Of a stretch of DNA of 64,000 nucleotides, positions 25,488-38,536 are shown in pieces; position 1 is the stretch's first letter, and each line of letters begins with the position of its first letter. Both the position numbers and the translations under genes were made by a program. The DNA is from Blasia pusilla (taxonomy: Eukaryota > Marchantiophyta > Marchantiopsida > Blasiales): NCBI GenBank assembly GCA_050084515.1, contig CM114274.1, positions 1,612,001 to 1,676,000 on the forward strand, given 5' to 3'. A model generated the notes under the pieces. It saw only the letters and a program-made list of their open reading frames with translations, did not search any database and was not told the DNA's origin.

Positions 25488-28400
25488 TCAAGCTGTCAAA
25501 GACGCTTTTGTATTCATCATATGTCGAGCAATTACCATACACATTATCTCATTGGTACCCTCCAGAATCATGTGCACTCGAAGATCACGCAAGTACCTTT
25601 CTACCTGCACATGTTAACACTTTATGTAAGCCACAGTAAACCAGAGGATGCCAAGAATTTCTCTGCATTCAAGAGGTGAATTCAACTGCTAGCTCAATTT
25701 CAAAATTCAATTAAGGTCATCAAAATAGAAGGTGAAATCAAAGAGTTAGTTTAGAACAGACAGGATAATCTTTCAGGTATCCATATCCACCGTGGAGTTG
25801 GAGTGCTTCGCTGCAAACGTCGAAGCACCTCTCTGTAGCAAATCTGCAACACAGCCAATGAAAAGTGACTTTTAACTTTTAACCTGGATTTTGATCACTT
25901 TGCAACTTTCACAAAGGCCAACAGTCTTCATGGACATAACTTACAAACATGAAGGAAGCAGTTTATAAATCCTTTGAAAGTTTATACACTGACTCATCCT
26001 AACATATCTGAATGAACCCATGGTAATCTCAAAATCAAACGGCAGTCAGCAGAGCCAACTGACAATTCAAGAGCCTCAGGAAATCACTTCTAGGTGGCAT
26101 CCCTATGTACAACAATCTAATCTCAACACAGTTACAATATACAACAAAAGCAGATGCACTACTTAACTGGCATAGCAAAACTCTAACATTAATGACCATT
26201 CAAATGAGCAAAAGGTAAGAGCTGAACTGCCTACCTCTTTGCCATAGCGGCTGAGGGAGTAGCCCATGGGGCTTTGATATCAAGTGCTGATGCTGCATTT
26301 GATACCATCAACCGGGATGCGACCACAGATGTCATCATGTCTGCCAACTTAAACTGCGTATGCTGGAAGTCTATGATACGCTTCCCAAACTGTATAGACA
26401 TCACTACTACTAGTGTCAGACCAGAACATAGGAGTTGACCACCAATGCATGAAAAGCAAAAATGGACAAGATGAATTTTCAGACGTGTCAAAACCATCAA
26501 ATAAAAAATGAACTCACTTGCTTTCGTGTGGAGACATATTCTTGGGTAGTTTCAAGACAAAATTGTGCTCCCCCGACACTGCAACAAGACCACGACCTTA
26601 ATTGGCTATTTTAAATCAGATCTTACTTGAATAACTTTTAAAAGCAGATACTCACAGGATCTTCCACTGAATCAAATACAAGCCGGTAGTCACATACAAA
26701 ACCTGGAAGAGTGAATCTGAAATGGATTGCATTCACCTGTCTGCATCTTCTATTGAGAGAGTGGACTGCTCAATAGAGCACCTTATTAGAGTTTACAAGA
26801 CCCGAATAAGTGATTGGAACCAGGATGCAGGTGTATGTGACAGAAAGGTCCTAGAGCATCCTCCAGGCCCATATGTTGAAATTTGTTAATATCTAATTTA
26901 GTCATGCCCTAAAAGTAGTTAGTCAAATACTAACTTAGCTGGATACTAATTTAGTTAGCTGGAGATAACTTAGTTTGCCTCTATCTTTTCAGGGTAATTT
27001 CGAATTAGGGCTAACCACCATCAGATATTTAGGATATGGATCTGTTCAAGAAGATCTAAGGGCCAGAAATACTCACCCTCATGTATATATTGTCTCTGCT
27101 TAGAGTCAAAAGGTAATTCTACAGTATGCACAGATTTTGGTGAAGGACTCCTGAGGCTCTTGGCGTGTGGTGCAGCACTGGCCCTGGTGCAGAGTGATCT
27201 GAGAAAAGGAAGAGGAGATTAAGACTAAGTTTTGTGCTTGCTAGAGCCTCACTGGAAGGCAGGTCGTTTTGTCTAGATAGCTGATGGAGATTGTTTGTGC
27301 TCAGTGACGTGAGCCATGTGTGATCTCTGAGCTGGTGACATGTGAGGATCTGTGTTGTGAGTGCAAGGTGTGACTGTGTAGAATCCTTCTTAGTATAGGA
27401 TAGATAATAAGGAGAGTCACATCATGGTAGGGCTCTGATTTGGCAATAGAGTTAGAAACGGATTTGCTGATTGTATACAAGCTGAAATCATGGATGGTTT
27501 AGCTGATGCTAGTTCTGACTTTGTATAAGGAGATACTTCTGCTGGTCAATCTTTTTCACACAATACACATCTCTTTCGTGGTTGATCAGACACTAGCCGA
27601 AGTTCAGGTGTGTAGGACCTAATATAACCCTTGCAGCCCTTCCACAGTCATACACAGTGAAGCAAGGCCCCATGAACCCAGCGACTTACCTGCACGCAGA
27701 AATGTTTATACGCCCGCCATCAAGACCTGTCAAGGCAATCTTAAAGCCCTGTCCTTCTGACCCAATCCGATTTTGTTCAGGTACCCTGACATCCTCCAGT
27801 ATCACCTTTCCAAGGAAAAAATTGTGTAAATAAAAAGTTAGGGCAGTGAGTATATGCTGTCGCATGCTTCTACAAACCCAAACTGATAGAATTCTTTTCA
27901 AATAGAAAATATGTAAGAAGTTGTAGGAAACACTGATAAGTAAATAATTCAAGTAGACAAATAATAAACAAAGTAGCCATTCTCTATGAAGTATACCCTG
28001 GCAATTGACAGAAAAGCCAAGAAAAATTGTAAGAATGAAAGGTAAGACCCAAAAATGTCAGTAGTCTGCACAGACTTGATAGATTTCAAGACTCACATCG
28101 TATAGGTTTTTCTTCACATCAGTGTGAATTATTCACATGTAATCAGAACAATACGTTGGGTTTCAATCACTCATCAGGACAGTCCTTGCGAAATTCTAAG
28201 ACAAGTGAGATTTCGATACGAAGAATACATTACAAGTCACTATACTGTCCATAGATTACAACCAGAAAAATCCAAACAACTGCATCTAGCTGAAGCCAAA
28301 ATAGCCAACAGCACCAGTTAATGACTCATCGTAAAGCATGAACCTACTGCCGATGTAGGCTGATTCCGCCATCCAAGTTTGTCTTCCTGCCGACCAAATG

Positions 28401-31400
28401 ACAAGCCTTTCATATCCTGCATATAGCAGACATTACACTTTCAGCTCACATGAAATAAAGCCTGCTATTGAGAGAAACAGTAAAACAGTAACAAGAATAA
28501 GGAACAGTGCAGAAATCTTGCAGTGGGAATGGACTGCTACGAACGATGAGGTAAATTGGATAGCGGATCATACTTTTTCCACTATGAAGCAAGAAATTCC
28601 CTTGGGCCCTTCACCACCAGTCCGAGCCATGACGAGGTAAACATCGCTATGTCCACCTCCACTAACAAATGCCTGCCCAAGCATTGACACTGAATACTGT
28701 GGGTAAAGTTCAGGGCAACCATATCAAAAGGAACTCACCCATTGTTAAACATCATCAATTTCTCAAGAGAACAATGGGAATGAAAGTATTCCGAGAAACT
28801 TCAGGTTACACCATCCCTCTTAATATTTATAAAAGATAAAAGAAAAACATCGGGTGATACCTAACCTTTTCTCCTGTCAATATGTAGTCAGTACTTCCAG
28901 GATCCCTCCGAGCAGTAGTCTGCATGAGCAACATTCAGCATCTCACTAAGTGAGTGTCTAAACCAGCACAAACATACAGACATCAACATCATTTCTTAAA
29001 AGGGAAATCTCAGATCAATCACATATTCATATTAGGCAGCTTGGGCGCATAAGCTTGAGATATATACCCGCAGAGAAGCAGCATCACTCCCACTTGAGGG
29101 TTCTGTCAAGCAGTATGATGAAAGACGATCCTACAAACAGAAACTAGAACATGTTGATAACATCCTTGATACTTTGCTGTCATTGGTTGAATAACTTGCA
29201 CATGCACATAGCATCTACCATGTCGAATGCTTCAGCAAGTTCCACCATAGCAATGTGAAAAAATTGTCTCAAAACGGTTTTCCCTGATCAAGACAAGTAT
29301 CACCACCAGGTTTCCAGAACCTTTCAGTCACTTGAATCCTAAATTAAAACATAAATTACGAAGCATGTCTGCACTCAAACTAAAGTGAATAGTTTTACTT
29401 TTTGAAACCAAGCAAAGCTATAAAAAAAACCCTGGCCTTAGATACTAAAACTGGCACTGAGATCATCGGCATCTCGACCTTTCTAGGGACCTTGTTAACC
29501 ATAGACCAAATTAACCCACCATAGATGTTAGAGGTGGTAACCATGTTTGACGCTGTTCTTCAGTTCCAAATCTGAAAGACCATGATACCATTGTCACACA
29601 ACCTGAAGAGGTAAGGGTACCCTGATGATACAATTTCCAAAACCTGAGAAAATAGAAAGAAATTTCCTTAAGCAGAGCTACGGACTGACTGGTGAGAAGA
29701 ACCTTCCTCACCTATCAATGATAGAGCAGCACATATTGTGGATTGTGAGGTAGGCAGTTGAACCAACATCCCCATAAGCTAGTGCCTCAAAAATAACTGC
29801 CCCGTCTGATCGACTTAGTCTGTAAGAGGCAAATTCGGACATCCTAAAATTAAATTTTACACAATTCACAACAGGCTCCAAGATTTCAAACCAACAGTCC
29901 TGCTCCATTCACTTCTCATCTAGTGCCTCAATGTGGAAGAAATGTTCAAGTGGGTAACCATCTCGGTGTCCTCATCGCTAGCTTTATTACACCTTAACGT
30001 CTTCATCTAGATGAGTGGTTAAAATCACCTTTCTTCTTATTGCACCAGGCCTACGGATGGTTTTTTCTCTTTCAAATCGAGCAAATTGCTGCACCAGTTG
30101 CAATGTGCAGACATTCTTCTACTCATTGGAATTATACGTGTCCGTACGTACCCAGATCCACCCACATCGTGACCACAGAAAATACCACCAAACCCCAACC
30201 TTGCGGCACTGCGGAGAACATCTACTGGGAAATGCTTATGTTCGTCCCACTCTGAAGCAAAAGGAATTAACTCTTTCCGAGCAAAGTCCTGCAAGAAAAA
30301 GTATCAGGATTTACTGAGGTACAGGAAAACGAATGTAGCCCTCAGCATGTAATTGACGGATCGCCAAGAAACCTCCCTCCATACAGGTGTACAAACACAA
30401 ATCAAATGAACTGCATGACGACTGTTCCAGCTTGCACAAGTACAGACTTCACCTCTCACGCTTCAATACTCGTTCGCAGGATACCGGTGAGAGTCGATAA
30501 TCGTCCAACTTCCATTTACAAAAAGAAATCTTAAGGTGCGAAAGCCAGTCTCGTGAACACTACTTCCGAGGTAGATTCTCTTGCATTCTTAAACTACTAA
30601 ATAGTCCATAAAATAACACTGACTCAGTCTAGGATAAAGATGTCCATAACAAGAAAACAGGTAAGCTATTTTCAAGGGTGCTATCGTGAATATTCCATAG
30701 AGGTATTCCAAGTACTGTTCAGCCATTAGTTCATCTTGGCACAAATAAGCTGACCACCAAACATTCATGAATTTGAGAACCTCATCGCTTAACCTAGTTA
30801 GATCGTGAAGTGGTGAAGGTGAGGCTTACAGCTTCAAATTCTTCGGTAAATTCTCAGGATCTACTGGATTTGACTATTCCAATTCTCAACATAATCTCGA
30901 ATTCCTCACTAACGCGTTAAGACTCTCAAATTTATAGTAAGACGAGATATTTCCTTCACACCAACGCCTTCATCAATTTGAGCTCCATAATGTACTCGGA
31001 TGGGTTGGAGGGCATCCTCAATCACTACTATCAGAAACGCATCGCACACGAAATCCGATCAACACGACTATGGAAAATATTTAGTAATCCTAGGCTTGTA
31101 ATAGCTAGAGTTTAGAGAAGTCATTTTCACTTTCTTCTTTTTCGCGGAAAAATAATTCTAGCTGATGGCAGGAACAAATCGTACTCACTGACGCAAGAGT
31201 TTGGAACGATTTCTGGTCCTCTGACAGCCAGTGTTGATCCCAGTGTTTGGAGTGTCCCGATTGCGTTGGCGCTTCTCCCTCTGATATGACGGATGAGAAA
31301 GGCCTAGAAGAGACCACATTTGACGCTCGCCTCCGAGCCAAACGCCCCAACTGCACCGCTCCTGAAATCAACATGGTTCTCCTCCACCTCCAACAGCTTT

Positions 31401-31410
31401 CGACCCTCAA
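25488..31410 (-). CDS. ACAD8: Isobutyryl-CoA dehydrogenase-like acyl-CoA dehydrogenase, mitochondrial, 13 exons
   Basis: Acyl-CoA dehydrogenases of this subfamily oxidise isobutyryl-CoA to methacrylyl-CoA in valine breakdown, using FAD and passing electrons to ETF in the mitochondrial matrix. Exons (minus): 31410-31189, 30288-30152, 29819-29712, 29571-29520, 29130-29068, 28919-28866, 28672-28574, 28416-28348, 27805-27690, 26578-26518, 26389-26235, 25843-25762, 25604-25488. All have AG/GT borders, and phases join into 444 codons plus stop (animal ACAD8 is about 415). Residues 1-45 are Arg/Ser-rich with few acids, a likely presequence; Met13 (31,374) is an alternative start. Landmarks: [16 protein letters not shown] (exon 5), GWRNQPTSA (8), [14 protein letters not shown] and GGRINISAC (9), [12 protein letters not shown] (12), ILEGTNEI with the catalytic-base Glu (13). 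The exon 12 donor (GTCTGT) is weak. ACAD8 fits better than the short-chain or isovaleryl enzymes through the exon 9-11 block; substrate is inferred. Confidence 0.9.
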
Positions 31411-31683
31411 TTCTTTCTCAATTTCTTATGTACCAATCCTCCTCCGCCCTCAGATAATTTCTACCCCTTCCATGCGAAACTCTCCACTTCCTTCCAACAA
31501 TCCTCACTCTTCTTCGAGATCAAGTTTGCACTCACTGTACGACCGCCTCATCACACGGTTTTGACGTATCAAAGGTCTGCTGCCTCCCGTTCCCGGAAAG
31601 GTGGCACGTCGAGTGTGTTCCGTTCAAGAGTGCTGTTGAGCGTCGATGTTTCGACGCGTGTCCACATGCTAGAGCTCTATGAC

Positions 31684-31896
31684 TAAGGACCCGGTCCTAT
31701 GCGGCCGAGGTTGCTAGGACCCGTTCCCAAAGTTCCGGATTTTGGTTGATTCGACGGATGGTATTCATGGGATTTGAAAAAAAATTCGCGCCTTTGCAAG
31801 TCTTTGCGACCTTGTTACCACTTTGCGAGAAGGAAATAATGCTTATCTTGCTGTTGCGACTGGGCAAGGAGTTGGCCGCATGGGACCGGGTCCTAA
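31684..31896. repeat. MITE-like element with about 23-bp terminal inverted repeats
   Basis: Left end TAAGGACCCGGTCCTATGCGG and beyond (31,684-31,706) is the near-perfect reverse complement of the right end GGCCGCATGGGACCGGG...TA (31,874-31,896). The inner 167 bp is non-coding. A second left-end copy lies at 31,972-32,020 (AAGGACCCAGTCCCATACGG). It sits about 270 bp upstream of the dehydrogenase start codon. Confidence 0.6.
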
Positions 31897-32022
31897 TTAA
31901 TGCAATTACCACAGGTAGCCAAAGTCAAAGATCATCGGGCATGCATTAAAGGCACATTGGGGCTCATTTTATTAAGGACCCAGTCCCATACGGCTGAGGT
32001 TGCAAGGACAAGGTCCCTAATC

Positions 32023-33559
32023 ACCAAGATCTATGGGATGGAAATGCAATTCATTAATGGAACCCGCACCCGGATTCGCGCCTTTAGAAGGAAGGGCGCA
32101 AGTTCTTACAACTATGCCATCTCCTATTTCTAGTTATCACGGAATCGGTGAACCGATAAAGACACAAGGGAGAAGTAATAAATACGGATGGCTTGAAGGA
32201 AGCAAAAATTAGACAAGGATAACAGAATTAGGGGAAAAATGTCAGTAATCAGTTGAATGCATTTAATCGTAACCGGTTAAATGCCCTTGGCTTCATTAAG
32301 GCTTGTGGACACTTCTTGGAGACGTGAACTCTTAGAGTATTACAATGAGCATCAATAGTGATTGTAGATAGTGCACGTTCCATAGCAAGCATAGGAGGAA
32401 CTGTTCCACAACACGCATAGGAGGAACTTCTGAGGAATTGCAACCTCTTGTTGATAGCAACCAATTTGACGTTGTGGAATTCTGTGAGAAGCCCACTTGT
32501 GCAACAATTCTCAATGTTGGGACACAATAATGAGGCGATGGTGGAAGAGATGGTGTTTCTTCATGAATCAGAGGCATTGGAACCTTTACAACAAGTTGTG
32601 CAATGTACTCCAAATATCTATGCCTATTCTTTGGGGATGCATATTGTTCTTTCTTAGGCAAACTATGATGCCTTTCTCAATATTGGTAGGATTTGAAGAT
32701 GAGTCGAATGCACTCGGATACATGCTTGCCTTGTATCCCCACTAGCAACACCTTTTCTACTTTTTTAAGTGAGTTGCTATTGTTGTTGTTCCTTGAAGTA
32801 TGATCAATGAGGGCATGTTTTTTATTATGTTCTCAGATGGCAGTGTGGCTTTGATTGTGCTTCTTGTCTTTCCTCCTTTCCTCCAAAGTGTCAATATCCT
32901 TATGAATGTCCCAATCTTCTAGACTTGAATATGATAAGGTTCTAGCTACCACGCTCAAAAGTTGTTTGTCCTCATTGGAATCACTCATCGTGCTTGGAGA
33001 AAAAAAATATCTCTTCAAAAATTATGGATGATTTTATCATAGAAATAAGGAGAGTACTGAGATCACAGCAAGAGAATGAGTTGGATCCTTGCCGAAATTG
33101 ATTATGAACTTTGCTCTCGACGTGTCTTACCAAGCGGTTAGAACTAAATTGTTGTAGTTACAATGTAAAGATCCCTTCCATATTTTTGGGCATATTAAAT
33201 TTAGATTCATGGTCCTTGAAATACGGCCATAAATACTATAGAATGTTGAAAATTGCTAAAGAAGCAAAACTAGTGAGAAATAGCTCTCACACTCATACAC
33301 GACCATGGAGGACGAAAATTTGCAATGAGAGAATGAGTGGAGAGTGGTCCCCTTCTCAATTATATAGGGTATGTACAAGCAACGCGAACCCTAATCTTAA
33401 CCATAGTCTCAAGTTAGACTAACCATGATTAACTAACCCTAATTAAGATAATTGCGCTTAATTGACTAACCAAGATTAATCTTCCCTACTACATGTGAGT
33501 ACCAAATATAACAGATCGGATGTTTGATGAGCTTGATTGTAACTCAGTCTTCAATACTC
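32023..33559. other. Intergenic region without a recognised gene
   Basis: Short open frames on both strands (up to 109 codons at 32,332-32,661) show no recognisable family. Confidence 0.45.
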
Positions 33560-34341
33560 CCCCTCAAGCTCATTTCGATATCTCTAACGCCTAAATCATT
33601 TTTAAATATCTCAAACTTATCTCTAGACAATGTCTTTATAAAGATATCAGCAATTTGTTGATTTGTACTTGTATACACAAGATCAATTTTTCATGCAAGC
33701 ACTTTCTCTCTGATAAAATAATAACGCACCTCAACATGCTTTGTTCAAGCATGAAACACATGGTTATTAGCAAGCTTGATACTAATAATATTGTCTGCAT
33801 ATATTACACTAGGTTCTAAGTTACTAACACCAATCTCAACAAGTAATCGATGAAGCCACATAGCCTCCCATGCTGCATTGATTGCTCCTCTATATTCAAC
33901 CTCTATTGAAGATAAAGTAACTATAGGTTGCTTCTTTGAAGCCCAACTTATAGTTGTGCTTCCCAAGGTAAATGAATAACCAAATGTGGAGTGTCTATTA
34001 GACACGCTTCTTGCCTAGTTAGTTTGTGAATCCCTGTAATTATAAACTTTGAGAAGGTTCAAATTGAAGCCCGAATTGGACAAAGAATTTCACATACGGC
34101 ATAATCCTCCTCACAACATCAAGGTGAGATTTTCGAGGTGCTTGCATACATTGGCTCACTAGGCCAACTATGTAGCTCAAATCTAGCCTAGTTATAGTCA
34201 GATAGATCAAACTTCCAACCTTGCGCCTGTACATATTAGAATCTGCAAGCAACTCTCCTTCATCCACTCTTAGCTTTACACTTTGGTCTAACGGTGTAGA
34301 GATTGGCTTACAAGCCGTCAAACCATATTTGAAAGTATCTG
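33560..34341 (-). pseudogene. Ty1/copia reverse transcriptase C-terminus and RNase H relic
   Basis: Reading leftward from 34,341: CKPISTPLDQSVKL, MYRRKVGSLIYLTITRLDLSY, then VSNRHSTFGYSFTLGSTTISW, SSIEVEYRGA, YADNIISIKLANN and ADIFIKTLSRDKF. This is the RT connection and RNase H of copia pol, broken by stops near 34,010-34,040 and 33,745. It ends abruptly at 34,341 where the terminal module of element O begins, so O most likely inserted into it. Confidence 0.85.
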
Positions 34342-34501
34342 TCATGACCATACGGATTATGTCGTAGAGTATAGTGTGCTAGTAGAGGCCATTCCTTATG
34401 TAGGACCATAGTGGCTTGGTAGAGATGCGGTTTCATACATAGGGTTGGGGGTTACTCAGTTGGGGGTGACTTTCCTAGTAGGGCCCGCTCTCAGGTTGGA
34501 G

Positions 34502-34543
34502 GATATAAGGTGGAGTGCACTCAAAGAACAGTCAGTTCTTTGA
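34502..34543 (+). promoter_or_regulatory. TATA box and hairpin in module M''
   Basis: GATATAAGG at 34,502-34,510, followed 10 bp later by a perfect 9-bp stem TCAAAGAAC / GTTCTTTGA with a 5-nt loop (34,521-34,543). Same TATA-then-stem plan as element B's module but a different sequence. Confidence 0.55.
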
Positions 34544-35799
34544 GTTGAGCCTGTTGCGTTGGGAGTTAGCCTTGGTAGTGAGTAGAGCTCTTGGCTATGG
34601 TGTTTCCCGCAAGCTTCGACCTAGATTCTCCAATCGTGGAGTGGGTTTGGCTAGATTGTATGTGATTCTATATGTGTTTTATGACAATAGGTCTTTCACG
34701 GATTTCACTCAAAGAACTGGAGTAGATCGATGGTAGCTTCGATTGTAGATCAGTAGGATCTGGTTAGGGCTGATTGTGTACTCAGCCGTGGATGTTCATG
34801 GCTTGTGGCCTATGTTAGAGGTGTGAATCTGGTGCATGGTTGGTTGGGAAAGAAGCACCTTGCTGAGAGCTTTCCAACGCGCTTTAGATCGCCGGATTTC
34901 GTCAAGGGAGTTGGAAGTTATCAAGGATTGAAGATTCTGTTTCGTGTTCGACGGTTTTCTGATGTGGAGAGCTTGGAGTGCGGAAGTTGTGTTGAAGTTC
35001 ATCCAGATCGGGTGAGAGGTTCCTGTTGCTACTTGTATTGTGATCTCATGTGAAGCTCGTACTTGCTTGCTACTTGTACTTCGAGGCAACTCGTGGTAGC
35101 TCGGGGCGAGTGGGCGTGAGAGGCGGAGTAAGGAGCAAGCAAGCAAGCTTGCTTGCTTGGGCGTGAGGCAATTTTTGTAGGATTTGGGATTTGAGTGTTG
35201 CATAACTGGTCACCCATCTTTGGGCTATTCTGCCTGGAGGACGCTTAACTGCTGAGTTCTTAACTATGCCTGTGTACACACTATTGTAGCTCATTTGGTG
35301 TTGTTCGGAGATGTGTTAGGCGCTTTATGCATCTCAAGTTTTTGGTTGATGTACCTCTAGCGCATAGTACGGTGTAGCCTCTCCATGCACGTGATATTTT
35401 CAGATGCTGCGAGTTCGACTAGCACGTCATCGACCCGCGGCGTAGTAGCTATTGCGTTGGAATTGTGTGGTGGGTTTTGTGGATTCAAGGGGCACCACGT
35501 TTGGTGGATTATGTTACCTTGATTTCCATTTGCGATTGGAGGGTTGTCGTTGGACTTCCTGTGTTTGGATCCCCTCCATCGGTGCTTCTTGCTTGCGCGC
35601 CCATTGTTAGGGTTGACGCTGATTTCCAAAGTAGTGTTACTCCTGTGTGCTACTAATAGTGAGGCTGGAGGGATGACGAGTAGACCGTAGGAGGCTTCTT
35701 GTGGTGATGACAAGTTAGGTTGCCTACACCCATAGCTAGTAGAGCTAGAATAGTATAGCGACATCGACGTCACTTGGTTATTTGGTGGTGGTGCGGCAT
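34544..35799 (+). other. 5' leader of element O
   Basis: No supportable coding region on the plus strand. A 255-codon minus-strand frame (35,357-36,124) runs antisense to leader and gag and looks like a shadow. Contains a 24-bp perfect palindrome (CAAGCAAGCAAG/CTTGCTTGCTTG) near 35,136-35,159. The boundary between terminal module and leader, and the primer-binding site, could not be fixed. Confidence 0.45.
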
Positions 35800-37270
35800 C
35801 GGCGTTGGTCATCACGCAACTGTCGGATGGTCTGGTTGGGGACCGTGGTGCGGACAGTGGTGGTTTCACACGGAGTGGATTTAGGTATCGGCTACCTTTT
35901 CCACTTCCGACGGTTGATGAAGAGGAGGACGAGGGTGTTCCAAACACCGAGTCTTCTACGTTGTTATCGAGTGTTGCAGCTCCATTGATTTGGGACATGG
36001 ACGGGATATATGGGGCCATGAAGGGCCCACGACGATACTCGGGTGCAGTGGGCACCATTGAGTTGGAGGACTTCATGCAGGAGTTTGATACGTGGTGTGA
36101 TATGCAGATGTTGCGGAACGCCACGTTGTTTACACCCTTCTTGGCTTGGAAGGGGTTGTTTCAGCACTTGGAATGACCACCCATGGATGATTACCATGAG
36201 TTTAGGAAGGACTATGTTGCTGAGATTGAGGCATGGAGACAATATTGGTCTCCAAGCTATGTGTCTATCACCCATGGTGGTATTGGTAGTAGTGCTCCTA
36301 CTATGCCGGCCCGGCCCGACGTTGAGTGGTGCAGTGCAGTCGGAGTGGGGGTACCAGTGGAGGTACTAGTGGGGGTACTAGTGGAGGTACTAGTGCCCCA
36401 CCATCGTTCAGCCCGGTTGCAGAGTTCTTCAAGAGGTTGAAGAAGAACTATCAGGGAGTGACGTATGGAGAAGTTGAGGAGTCTTCAAGAATTTGAGCGA
36501 AAGATTGGTGAGAGTCTTCGTGAGGCATACACTCGTATGCGACGCTTGATTTCAGTTACCCAGGGTGTGACTGAGGATCAGGTAGTCCAATTTTGGTATG
36601 GGATCTTGGACAAAGATTTGCGCCGTAGGGTTCGTGATGCTACTCTTATGAGTGATGATTCACCCACATTGACCCATGTGTTTGCTCTATCTGAGAAGAT
36701 TGAGCTTAACATGGTGAAGGAGAGAGTTGTGACATCCGCATTCAGTAGGGATACAACTACTACTTCTCGTGTTCAGCAACCCACCTCATAGTCTCGTAGT
36801 AGTGGTGGTGGTAGTAGTAGTGGGAGTCGTGGGGGGTACACACGACCTCAGTCAGGTCCTAGAGGGACACTTGCGCAGAGACCATTGCCTTCATTTGCTG
36901 CCCAGCGGAAGGGACGATCATATTGGACATGTGGAGGTGATCATGTTAGGAATTTTTGTCCCCAAGAGGATGGGAGACGGACTTTGGAGGATGGGCCTCA
37001 GTCGGCCCCAACTCAGTGTGATCATTGTGGGAGACCAGGTCATCCTCGAGAGCGTTGCTTTGATCTTCATCCAGAGTTGAGATCAGGCCGCGGCCGTGGT
37101 GGAGTAGCTGCGAGAGGCCGAGGTGGTAGAGGTGGTAGGGGTGGTAGAGGTGGACTAGTGGTTGGAGAGCCTACGGTGGCTACCCCTACCACTACGACAG
37201 AGTCAACTATGGTGCCAGGATTGAGCGGTTGGAGCAAAGTTGGCTACTATGGTGGTATCCAAAGATAGAT
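35800..37270 (+). pseudogene. gag: gag (capsid and nucleocapsid) of element O
   Basis: Retroelement structural polyprotein. Capsid-like start: SGAVGTIELEDFMQEFDTWC (about 36,027-36,090), FRKDYVAEIEAWRQYW, then FERKIGESLREAYTRMRRL (about 36,486-36,545). Nucleocapsid: a degenerate Cys-His box (CGGDHVRNFC, about 36,930) and a proper CCHC knuckle CDHCGRPGHPRERC (about 37,016-37,060), then an Arg/Gly-rich tail. Stops and frameshifts near 36,175, 36,440 and 36,790 break it into four frames. Confidence 0.8.
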
Positions 37271-38520
37271 CGGTTCGGGAGCAGGGCTTCCACCTCTTAT
37301 GGAGGGATGATCTCTCTTACATGGCGAGTGCAAAGCACAAGTTGAGGCATCGGTGCGATTCTACGAGAGGAGTCATGAGCGTCGAGCCACGTGGTGCTAT
37401 TGTGGAGTTGGACCCAGAGAGGGGTGAGGGTGGGGAGGCGAGGCTAGGCTTCGAGTCATTCTTGTTGTCGAGGTGCATAAGACTCCATCCATGGTTCATA
37501 TCTGACCTATTGAGCGGCGGTGGGGATTGAGGCATCTACATCGCATGTAGAAGACAGCGACCAAAGACATCGGTGCGATGTGCGGATGGCAACTTCAACG
37601 TTAGGATCCCCATTGTTTTCGCCACGGAGGCGATGGCTTTAGGAGTTGACTTAGCTCTGTATTTCAGCTAGCGACCACGTTGTGTGAACGCGGGGGTATT
37701 CTTGCTACACGTGTTGAGGTGGATGAGGGTGTTGCGGTGGAGCGACCCTCTATGTCAGGTGTAGCATTGAGTACCAATGCTACTTGGTAGGCAGCAGCGG
37801 CGAAGATGGATGCATTACCAGCCCGACCAGCCATTGATCGTGAGAGGCTTACACCTGGTGTATGTATGTTGGACAACCGAAGTGGGATCTTCCGATTGGT
37901 GAGTCCTACAGGATAGGTGTATAGACCAGATAGAGTCTTGTTAGACGTCTTTCCCAACAATTGATGTTGGGAAAGACGGCATATATTGGTTTGGGTATTC
38001 GGAGGTCAAAGCTTGAGCCTTGCCCATTCCAGATTCAAACATCACTTAGAGGAGCCAATGATAGGTCTCAATTCATGACACGGGAGAAGTTTTCTGTACA
38101 ATTGAGACCAGATCATGCGACTGATAGCTCCCGGTTTGGAGTATCTGCGGTAGTCACATCAGCTGAGTCGTATGATGTACTAGTTGGAGGAGCAGTATTG
38201 TACCCGATGGGTTTTCAGATGGATTACTGGACTGAGATAGCGTCTTATAGACCTGGTTGGCAGTTCGGGGATGGACGTATGAGCCAAGTTCCTGTGAGAT
38301 TTATTTATGGGGCTCGACCAGGAGGGTCTTCCCCCAGTGTTAGCATCATGTGTGGTGGTTTTAGTGGAGTAGTCACTTGGCCAGGAGACTTTTTGGAGGG
38401 TAATGTTTCTGCTATGGATTCTCCTGCGCATGAGGAGGTAGAGGAGGTCCCTATTTTTGCAGCCGTGGCATCCTCATTGTTAGATGTGCCACTTTGGAGT
38501 TCAGGCGGTGCACTACGGTA
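37270..38520 (+). pseudogene. Protease and spacer domain of element O
   Basis: The region 37,880-38,060 corresponds to the retropepsin block seen clearly in B (LLDSGAQPLML); here the Asp-Ser-Gly site lies in the garbled stretch near 37,940. The 186-codon open frame 37,961-38,521 continues with RRSKLEPCPFQIQ, QFMTREKFSVQLRPDHATD and YPMGFQMDYWTEIASYRPGW. That spacer is shared with B (55,787-56,130) and leads into the methyltransferase. I do not recognise the spacer's fold. Confidence 0.65.
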
Positions 38521-38536
38521 GGAGGCTGATCGCCTA

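Noticed and set aside
33560-34341. Copia relic as part of element O
   Set aside because: Opposite strand, different superfamily, and cut exactly where O's terminal module starts.
35357-36124. 255-codon minus-strand open frame
   Set aside because: Antisense to element O leader and gag; low-complexity Ser/Pro composition without a recognised domain.
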